Shown one piece after another: positions 6,643-11,922 of a DNA stretch of 11,922 nucleotides. Location of the stretch: positions 1 through 11,922 of the forward strand of contig QHYA01000194.1 in NCBI GenBank assembly GCA_003223995.1, given 5' to 3'. A model generated the notes under the pieces. It was not told the DNA's origin. It worked only from the letters and a program-made list of their open reading frames with translations, and ran no database searches. This DNA is from Acidobacteriota bacterium. GTDB lineage: Bacteria > Acidobacteriota > Polarisedimenticolia > QHYA01. The translations under genes and the position numbers were made by a program. Within the stretch, counting starts at the first letter, position 1, and each line of letters starts with the position of its first letter.

Positions 6643-7514
6643 GCCTGCAATCCCCTCCGGAAAGGTTCGCCGCCGATGGCCTGGATCAGGACCAGCGCGG
6701 GCACCACCGGAAGCAAGAAGAGGATTGTCGCGGCAGCGGCGACGGGAAAGGAGTTCGCTGTGTAGGTGACGTAGAGTGCGGCGGGGAAGCTCTGAGCAAG
6801 CGGTGAGGCCAGCAGGAAGCTGGCATTGAACTCGCCCCACGAGACCGTGAAGACCAGAAGCGCCGACACGACGAGCGAGGGGAGCAGCACGGGAATGGTG
6901 ATCCACCGAGCCACCTGCCACGGGCCGGCCCCGAGCGATCGGGCGGCCGGCTCGATGTCGGGCTCGAAGCTCTCCAGGGCGTTTCCGACTGCGCGGATCA
7001 CGAGGGGAATCGTATAGGCGAGATGACCGCCCGCGAGCAGTGTGAAGCGCGGAGCGCCTCCAAGGGTCGCGAGCAGCGAGACCGCCAAGGCGATCCCGGG
7101 CATCGAGAGAGGGGTCATCGAGGCTGCTTCGAGCAGTTTCGATCCGGAAAATGGCCGCCGGCGGAAGGCATAGGCCGCCGGCGCGCCAATCAGCAGGGCG
7201 AAAGGGACAACGACCGCCACGAGCGCCGCCGAGGTGCCCAGCGATCTCCCCCAGACGCTGAAGACGTACCAGAACAGGCCCAGGGAACCGGGGGGGGCCG
7301 AGCCTTCGGATCGGTGACCGTAGAACTCGGAGCTCGAGAAAGCCCCGGCAGCGGCCACGACGATCGGCGCGATCAGGAACAACGCGACGCACCAGCTCAG
7401 CGCGGTCGCGACGAGCCGCCCGCTCGCAGCCGTCGAGATCTTGGCCGCGACCGACATCCTGGCCGGGGCGGGGGGTTCGTGAGGGGGCGGGCTGGGCAGG
7501 AACGATCCCGCCAT
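6639..7514 (-). CDS. ABC importer inner-membrane permease, second subunit
   Basis: This is a 291-residue protein from ATG 7514 with about six hydrophobic segments: roughly 33-58, 92-117, 128-150, 161-180, 207-230 and 258-281. The cytoplasmic EAA loop (EPAARSLGAGPWQVARWITI, 188-207) contacts the ATPase and shows the binding-protein-dependent permease family (MetI-like fold), as in PotC/ThiP/FbpB-type importers. The first 30 residues are Pro-rich and not part of the conserved domain. Start is uncertain: ATG 7514, ATG 7457 (272 residues), GTG 7547, or TTG 7556, which overlaps the preceding permease stop as TTGA; none has a strong ribosome site. The 3' end overlaps the ATPase start. A run of eight G/C at 7290-7297 lies within the gene but the frame is intact. 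Confidence 0.88.
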   Translation of the reverse strand: MAGSFLPSPPPHEPPAPARMSVAAKISTAASGRLVATALSWCVALFLIAPIVVAAAGAFSSSEFYGHRSEGSAPPGSLGLFWYVFSVWGRSLGTSAALVAVVVPFALLIGAPAAYAFRRRPFSGSKLLEAASMTPLSMPGIALAVSLLATLGGAPRFTLLAGGHLAYTIPLVIRAVGNALESFEPDIEPAARSLGAGPWQVARWITIPVLLPSLVVSALLVFTVSWGEFNASFLLASPLAQSFPAALYVTYTANSFPVAAAATILFLLPVVPALVLIQAIGGEPFRRGLQA

Positions 7515-7552
7515 GAAACGCGAGCCCGCTGGCGGGGAGGGCCTCACGCGCC

Positions 7553-8446
7553 TCAAGCCCGCCCCCCTGACAGCAGCCGGTCCGCCAGGAAGCTCGAGGC
7601 GGCCAGGACCAGGCACAGGGCCCCCGCGACGGAATCGTTCGAGAAGCCCGTCAGCTGCGTGTAGACCTCCAACGGCGCGACAGTGAACCTGCGGGCGAGC
7701 ATCAGCGCGACGCCGAAGGAGCCGAGCGAGGCGGAGAAGGCGAGGGCGAAGGTCGCGCGCAGAGCGGGCGCGGCGATGGGCAGGAAGACCCGGCCGAACC
7801 GTGAGAGGGGGACCGCGCCCAGCGAGCGGGCGGCGGCGTCGAGCTCTCCCGGGATGCGCCGGAACGACGGCTCGAGGGTCATCACGGCCCTCGGGACCTC
7901 GAAGTAGAGGTAGGCGGTGAAGAGCCCACCGAGCGTGTACGCCGAGCCCGCGAGGAGCTCGCGCCCGGTGAGAAACCTCAGAAGGGAGGGCACCGCCCCA
8001 GCGCGCCCGAGCATCACGACCGCGAGGAAGCCGACGAGAACGCCGGAGAAAGTCAAAGGAAGCGAGATCAGCCCCCTCAGCAGGCCCTGGCCCCTGAAGC
8101 GCTCGCGCGCCAGAACCCAAGCGGGAATGAGAGAAAGCAGGAGCGAGAGCGCCGCGGCGGCCACCGAGAGCAGCAGCGAGTTGAGCAATGAGGTCCTGTA
8201 GCGGCCGGCGGAGAGGACCTGCCAGAGGGCCTCGGACCCCGCCCGCGTGAAGAGGGTCGAGAAGAGATGCGACAAAGGCCAGTAAACGACAAGCGCGAGC
8301 GTCAAGGCGAGGGGCAAGCAGAGGAGGGCTCCAGACCAACCGGTCGCTTCCTCCGCAGCGCGAGCCGGTGTCGCGTCCGGCTCCCGGAGAGACCGGCCGC
8401 CACCGTGGGGCGCCTCTTTTCTAACGGCCGCTGCCTCTGATCTCAT
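7553..8446 (-). CDS. ABC importer inner-membrane permease, first subunit
   Basis: This is a 297-residue permease with about six membrane segments (near 38-62, 86-112, 122-147, 168-184, 226-250 and 273-290) and the EAA loop ELDAAARSLGAVPLSRFGRV at 201-220. It pairs with the second permease to form the translocation channel. The family is the MetI-like permeases of iron, polyamine, thiamine, sulfate and molybdate importers. The first 35 residues are charged and Ala/Arg-rich and probably cytoplasmic. ATG 8446 lies inside the end of the solute-binding protein gene, giving a 26-base overlap; a strong ribosome site is not seen, so translation may depend on ribosomes finishing the upstream gene. Confidence 0.9.
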   Translation of the reverse strand: MRSEAAAVRKEAPHGGGRSLREPDATPARAAEEATGWSGALLCLPLALTLALVVYWPLSHLFSTLFTRAGSEALWQVLSAGRYRTSLLNSLLLSVAAAALSLLLSLIPAWVLARERFRGQGLLRGLISLPLTFSGVLVGFLAVVMLGRAGAVPSLLRFLTGRELLAGSAYTLGGLFTAYLYFEVPRAVMTLEPSFRRIPGELDAAARSLGAVPLSRFGRVFLPIAAPALRATFALAFSASLGSFGVALMLARRFTVAPLEVYTQLTGFSNDSVAGALCLVLAASSFLADRLLSGGRA

Positions 8447-9437
8447 CGAGCCAGGCTTTCTTCAGCGCGTCCGCGGCGGCGGCCATGCTGGCCAGATCCA
8501 GGGTGTGCGCGCGCTTGTATTCCGAGGGTGGCAGGAATTTCGCTGCGAGGTCCTCGGGCACCGACCCGGCCAGAACCGGCAGGAAGAACCCTCTTGCGAA
8601 CTCCGCCTGCGCCTGATCGCTCAGGAGCCAGTCGAGGTACTTCTTCGTCTCCTTTGGATGCGGCGCTCCCTTCGCCATTCCCATCACGAGCGGCATCACG
8701 AATGTCCCTTCCGTGGGGATCACGACCTCGACGGGGCCGTTGTCGGCGTATCTCATCTTGTAGCCGTTCCCGTCTGCGTTGATCCAGATCGGGATCTCGC
8801 CTCTCAGAACGGCGTTGTAAACCGACTCGCGCGGATAGGAGGAGACGTTCGCATCCAGCTTGCTCAGGTATTCGAGGCCGGGCCGGAAGTTGCTCGCGCC
8901 GCCTCCCATCAGCTCGTTGATGCCATAGACGAAGGTGTACGAGGTCCCCCCCCACGTCGGATCGTCGTAGGCGATCGTTCCCTTGTAGGCCGGTTTCAGC
9001 AGGTCCGCCCAGGACCGGGGAACCGGAGCCTCGCCGAGCGCCTTGGTGTTCACGATGAGGGCGATGGCGCTGGTGTGAACGGTCCACCACAGGCCGTCCG
9101 GGTCCTTGAGTGTGTCGGGGATCTTTTCCCATCCCTTCGGCTTGTAAGGCTGGTGAAGGCCCTTCCGGGCGGCCTGGAAGCCGATCGCGCCCGAGTAGTA
9201 GGCGCAGTCGGCGAGCGGATGGTCCTTCTCCTTCTCCAGGGCCAACATGGCAACGGAAGAGCCCTTGGCATCGGGGGGAACGGTCACGCCCGAGACCTTC
9301 TTGTAGAGGGCCGTCACCCCTTCCCAGTTGGCGTAGCTCGGGATGCAGTCGTACTGGATGACCAACTTCTCCCCGGCGCCGAGCAAGGCGCCGGCCGCCG
9401 CGATCCACAGGATCGGAAGGAGAGGGCTCTTCCTCAT
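8421..9437 (-). CDS. Periplasmic solute-binding protein of the ABC importer (family 1 type)
   Basis: This is a 338-residue protein with a clear signal peptide: MRK, a hydrophobic stretch to about residue 19 and a likely cleavage around 20-23. There is no lipobox Cys, so it should be a soluble periplasmic protein. The mature protein has the family 1 solute-binding layout, with WTVHTSAIALIVNTKAL, SWADLLKPAYKGTIAYDDP, GEIPIWINADGNGYK, VVIPTEGTFVMP and the C-terminal KYLDWLLSDQAQAEFA helix. Iron(III), thiamine, polyamine and phosphonate binders share this layout, and the ligand cannot be told apart by eye. ATG 9437 is chosen over an in-frame ATG at 9461 because it begins the signal peptide and lies one base after the stop of the preceding porin-like gene. 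The following permease start overlaps its 3' end by 26 bases. A run of eight G on the coding strand (8946-8953) is in frame. Confidence 0.9.
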   Translation of the reverse strand: MRKSPLLPILWIAAAGALLGAGEKLVIQYDCIPSYANWEGVTALYKKVSGVTVPPDAKGSSVAMLALEKEKDHPLADCAYYSGAIGFQAARKGLHQPYKPKGWEKIPDTLKDPDGLWWTVHTSAIALIVNTKALGEAPVPRSWADLLKPAYKGTIAYDDPTWGGTSYTFVYGINELMGGGASNFRPGLEYLSKLDANVSSYPRESVYNAVLRGEIPIWINADGNGYKMRYADNGPVEVVIPTEGTFVMPLVMGMAKGAPHPKETKKYLDWLLSDQAQAEFARGFFLPVLAGSVPEDLAAKFLPPSEYKRAHTLDLASMAAAADALKKAWLDEIRGSGR

Positions 9438-9438
9438 C

Positions 9439-10635
9439 TCAGAAGTTGTAATTGAGGACATAGTTGTAGCTCCTGTCGATGAAGGTGCTGGGGCCGCAGT
9501 CCGGTTCGGTCTTCCAGTAGTCGTATTCGACGATCAGGGCGAAGTTCGGGCGGAAGCTGAAGACGATCCCCGGGACGACCTCGACCTCCTTGGAGGCCGC
9601 TGCGTCGTAGATCGCCTGGCTGTAGTTGACCCGCGCCTTGAGCCGATCCAGCACCTGCCAGCGCGTTCCCGCGAGGAAGTAGGTGGCGGTGTCGTAGCCC
9701 GACCGGTAGAGAGCGTTTGGCGTTCCGGCGAGGGGGCCTTGCCGCACCAGCGGGGAGAGATTCTGGCCCCGCTGCTTCAGCGCCTCGACGTAGGAGATCG
9801 AAGGACCCCAGGCGAGCGTCAGGTCGGCGGCGACCTGCTCGATGCGGAAGTCCGATCCGCTCTCGCTCCGATCGATCCGCCCCGTGTACCCGGAGATTCC
9901 GAGAGAGAAGGATGTCTTCTCACCGAGCTTCCAACCCGGCACGACCCGCCCCGTCCATGCCGACTGGAGACGGGCGCTGCCGTCGCTTTCGACGTCCCGG
10001 CCGAAGGCCGAGCCGGCGACATGGTCGTTGTTGGCAAGGAACTGGCCCGAGTAGTCGATCGAGAATCCCGGCCACAGCGACCTCGAGCCGACAAGCTCGA
10101 CGCCGTAGTCCGGATTCAGCTTGAGACCGTTGAAGTACTGGACGTTGCCGAAGAAAGAGTCATCCCAGAGGATGCCGACCTTCCGGTAGAACTTCCCGGC
10201 GTGGATGTCGCCGATTGGCGTCTTCGTCCATCCGTAGGCTTCCTGGAACCAGATGTTCGAGAGGAAGAACTCGCGCAGCTTCGAATCCCGGAAGCGCGTC
10301 TGGACATGCAGGCCGTACTTCTCGTCGCGGGTGGTCGCGTCGATGTTGAGCAGGAACGCGTAGATCTCGAACTTGTCCTTCGCGAGCCTGGGGGCGTAAG
10401 CGAAGAGATAGATCGCTCCGCCGATCGAGAAGGAGCCGGCCGGAGCCATCACGGGCTCGGGGCCCTTCGGTGGAGCAGCGGGCTCGCCCGTTTTCTGCGC
10501 CGGCTCGCCGGTAGGCGGCTGCGCGTCGCCGGCGGTTGCCGCCGGCTGCTCGTTCGCGCGCGGCCGGTCGGCGGGGGCGAGGAGCGTCAGCGAGAGACAG
10601 GACAAGATGATCGCGGCCCTCCGCGAACAGGGCAT
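9439..10635 (-). CDS. Outer-membrane beta-barrel (porin-like) protein
   Basis: This is a 398-residue protein, first gene of the importer operon. It begins MPCSRR followed by a hydrophobic stretch to about residue 21 and a probable cleavage near 27. Residues 28-67 are a Pro/Ala/Gly-rich linker. From about 68 to the end, short alternating polar/aromatic strands dominate (for example SFSIGGAIYLFAYAP, KYGLHVQTRFRDS, FSIDYSGQF, YFLAGTRWQVL, ARVNYSQAIY), and the chain ends YNYVLNYNF; a terminal Phe is the sorting signal of outer-membrane barrels. No single family name is recognised. It probably forms the outer-membrane entry route for the compound bound by the next gene's product. The start has a G-rich ribosome site (AAGGGGGGG) and is 91 bases after the glycosyltransferase-like gene. 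Confidence 0.78.
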   Translation of the reverse strand: MPCSRRAAIILSCLSLTLLAPADRPRANEQPAATAGDAQPPTGEPAQKTGEPAAPPKGPEPVMAPAGSFSIGGAIYLFAYAPRLAKDKFEIYAFLLNIDATTRDEKYGLHVQTRFRDSKLREFFLSNIWFQEAYGWTKTPIGDIHAGKFYRKVGILWDDSFFGNVQYFNGLKLNPDYGVELVGSRSLWPGFSIDYSGQFLANNDHVAGSAFGRDVESDGSARLQSAWTGRVVPGWKLGEKTSFSLGISGYTGRIDRSESGSDFRIEQVAADLTLAWGPSISYVEALKQRGQNLSPLVRQGPLAGTPNALYRSGYDTATYFLAGTRWQVLDRLKARVNYSQAIYDAAASKEVEVVPGIVFSFRPNFALIVEYDYWKTEPDCGPSTFIDRSYNYVLNYNF

Positions 10636-10638
10636 TCA

Positions 10639-10647
10639 CCCCCCCTT
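10639..10647 (-). promoter_or_regulatory. G-run ribosome binding site of the porin-like gene
   Basis: On the - strand this reads AAGGGGGGG, followed by TGA and the ATG at 10635. AAGG lies eight bases before the start, a normal distance. The seven-G run is unusual and slippage in it would alter the spacing between ribosome site and start. Confidence 0.55.
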
Positions 10648-10658
10648 CATGTTCGATC

Positions 10659-10685
10659 GGCGCGGGCCAGCGCTTCGCCCGCGCC
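10659..10685. other. Intergenic GC-rich hairpin ahead of the importer operon
   Basis: GGCGCGGG (10659-10666) and CCCGCGCC (10678-10685) form a perfect eight-pair stem with an 11-base loop, in the 91-base gap between the glycosyltransferase-like stop (10727) and the porin-like start (10635). No U-run follows on either strand, so it is not a standard Rho-independent terminator. It could be an RNA-stabilising or pausing element in the leader of the operon. Confidence 0.45.
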
Positions 10686-10726
10686 GTCAGGTGCGCACCG
10701 TTGCTCTGTATCCGGAAACTTGTCGA

Positions 10727-11518
10727 TCAGGACGACAGCGGCCGGCGGGGTGGGGCCCGCGCATCCGTCAGGAGCGGAAGCAGCAGCGAGGAGCCGGTTC
10801 GGCTGGATTCGTCGCGCGGGAACGGGGCGGGGGCGAGAAGCCAGCGCAACAGCTCCTCCATCTCCGGATCGAGGCTGCCTTTCTCGCGCAGGGCGATGAG
10901 ATCCGACATGCCATCCACGTCGGAAAGAACGTCCTTCAGGATCAGAATGCCCGCAGGACCACGAGCTTCGTCGTCCGGAAGGTTGTCGCGGAGCCGCCGG
11001 AAGACCCCCGAGGTCCTCCAGGGGACGCCGCGGAAGAGCTGGCCGACCTCGATCCGGGAGCCGATCAGATAGACGCCTCCGTCGGGAGAGCGTCCGAGGA
11101 CGACATCATGCGACTCGAGGGCGCGGAACGACGCTGCCAGATGCGACCATCCCAGGGTGGGCACGTCCGTCGAGACGGCCACGACCTCGCGGTAGCCGAG
11201 CGCGCGGGCGTCGTTGAAGGCGTTGAGGAGCCGCTCCCCGAAGCTTCCCCCTCTCTGAGGAATGAATCGAGCGGACCCGGAAGGCGGGCCGCTTGCCGGC
11301 TGTCCCGCAACGACGAGATCGACGTCGGCCAGAGAGGCCGCGGCGGAGGCCACGCGGTCCCTCGTGCGCTCGAAGAGCGCCCGGCAGCGCGGGAGGGACT
11401 TCGCGCGCTCCTCGCCCTCCGGCGTACGGGCGAACAGCAGGACGCACCGTCTTGCAGCGCGATCCGCCTCGATGCGCGGATTCACAGAGGTTCCTGGCGC
11501 ATCTTGGGCATTCCTCAC
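10727..11518 (-). CDS. DUF2064/TIGR04282-type glycosyltransferase-like protein, divergent
   Basis: This is a 263-residue protein from GTG 11518. It has the nucleotide-sugar-transferase (GT-A) fold signs of the TIGR04282/DUF2064 family: VLLFARTPE (26-34), GSFGERLLNAF (91-101), VVAVSTDVPTL with the D-x-P of D118/P120, and VVLGRSPDGGVYLIG (139-153) followed by LFRGVPWRTSGVF. The normal N-terminal 'PGRVKTRL' nucleotide-binding loop is not conserved; here it reads GEERAKSLPR, so activity is uncertain. Family members are annotated as glycosyltransferases or CofC-like nucleotidyltransferases, and the substrate is unknown. GTG 11518 overlaps the EVE-domain stop as GTGA; GTG 11485, with AGGA just upstream, is an alternative (252 residues). 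The last 30 residues are Pro/Arg/Ser-rich and outside the domain. Confidence 0.78.
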   Translation of the reverse strand: MRNAQDAPGTSVNPRIEADRAARRCVLLFARTPEGEERAKSLPRCRALFERTRDRVASAAASLADVDLVVAGQPASGPPSGSARFIPQRGGSFGERLLNAFNDARALGYREVVAVSTDVPTLGWSHLAASFRALESHDVVLGRSPDGGVYLIGSRIEVGQLFRGVPWRTSGVFRRLRDNLPDDEARGPAGILILKDVLSDVDGMSDLIALREKGSLDPEMEELLRWLLAPAPFPRDESSRTGSSLLLPLLTDARAPPRRPLSS

Positions 11519-11922
11519 GGCTCGGTTTTCCTGCCGGCCATCTTCATGATCTCCTGCCAATGATCGTCGGAAACCGGAACGATCGAAAGTCGGCCCAGCC
11601 GCAGAAGATCGAAGCCCTTCAGGCGGGGGTTCTTCTTCATCTCATCGAGAGCGACAGGCCGGCCGAGGGGTTGCGCGAACTCGATATCGACCACCACCAG
11701 CTTCTCGCTGCCCCTCTTCGGGTCCGGGTAGGGCTCCTTGACGATCCTTGCAAGGCCGACGGCCTTCCGTTCGTCCCCCGTATGGTAGATCAGGACCGGA
11801 TCTCCCTTCCTGGCCTGGCGGAGGTTCTTGAGCGCGAGAGGATTCGTCACCCCGTCCCAGACCGCGCGTCCGTCGCGTGCGAGATCGTCCAGCGAGTACT
11901 GGGAGGGTTCTGTCTTGAAGAG
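11515..11922 (-). CDS. EVE-domain protein (5' end outside window)
   Basis: The frame is open to the window edge, and 135 residues plus the stop are visible; an internal GTG at 11850 should not be taken as the start. The first visible residues read LFKTEPSQYSLDDL and AVWDGVTNPLALKNLR, then GDPVLIYHTGDERKAVGLARI, and further on DPKRGSEKLVVVDIEF. These match the EVE domain (PUA-like fold), including the KTEP, WdGv.N and GD..l.YH signatures. EVE domains bind modified bases in nucleic acids and often stand alone as about 140-160 residue proteins, so only the first few residues are missing. The stop overlaps the GTG of the glycosyltransferase-like gene, which suggests co-translation, though no functional link between the two is known to me. 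Confidence 0.9.
   Translation of the reverse strand, partial: LFKTEPSQYSLDDLARDGRAVWDGVTNPLALKNLRQARKGDPVLIYHTGDERKAVGLARIVKEPYPDPKRGSEKLVVVDIEFAQPLGRPVALDEMKKNPRLKGFDLLRLGRLSIVPVSDDHWQEIMKMAGRKTEP

Noticed and set aside
9343..10899. Long + strand frame opposite the porin-like gene
   Set aside because: The opposite strand has a signal peptide, barrel-like strands and a terminal Phe; the + frame has only low-complexity acidic/Arg-rich sequence.
1..11922. CRISPR array, tRNA/rRNA genes, insertion sequences, attachment sites
   Set aside because: No spaced repeat array, no cloverleaf or rRNA core sequence, no transposase or integrase motifs and no terminal inverted repeats were seen on either strand by eye.

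Overview
The window is GC-rich bacterial chromosome, densely packed with 12 protein-coding genes (two cut by the window edges). I see no rRNA, tRNA, CRISPR array, insertion sequence or phage gene. An envelope protein with a signal peptide and a C-terminal Phe, like outer-membrane beta-barrels, sits directly ahead of a secreted solute-binding protein, so the host is very probably Gram-negative. Gene content and composition fit an uncultured lineage such as Acidobacteriota or a deltaproteobacterial-type phylum; this is inference and no marker gene is present.

Left part, 1-1550. A 5'-truncated methylenetetrahydrofolate reductase-like gene is followed 50 bases later by a TatD-family metal-dependent hydrolase, both on the + strand. 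A small CPCC zinc-knuckle protein is transcribed towards them from the - strand.

Middle left, 1551-3659. After a 221-base divergent intergenic region holding a perfect 11-bp tandem repeat comes a + strand pair. The first gene encodes a protein with the HExxH domain seen in putative peptide-modifying enzymes (the type now associated with alpha-ketoglutarate-dependent peptide beta-hydroxylation). The second encodes a DCC-family (DUF393) thiol-disulfide oxidoreductase-like protein. No clear precursor peptide is adjacent; two short candidate reading frames are described.

Right part, 10635 down to 3756. A - strand operon runs porin-like barrel protein, solute-binding protein, two ABC permeases, ABC ATPase, radical SAM protein, metallophosphoesterase-like protein. 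The junctions are a 1-base gap, a 26-base overlap, a short gap, then GTGA, ATGA and GTGA stop/start overlaps, so all seven proteins are probably made together. The transporter is of the iron/polyamine/thiamine importer type; its substrate cannot be read from sequence. Coupling an importer to a radical SAM enzyme and an unusual metallophosphoesterase that has lost one complete metal site is the most interesting feature of the window.

Right edge, 10727-11922. A divergent DUF2064/TIGR04282 glycosyltransferase-like gene overlaps by GTGA the end of an EVE-domain gene that is truncated by the window edge.
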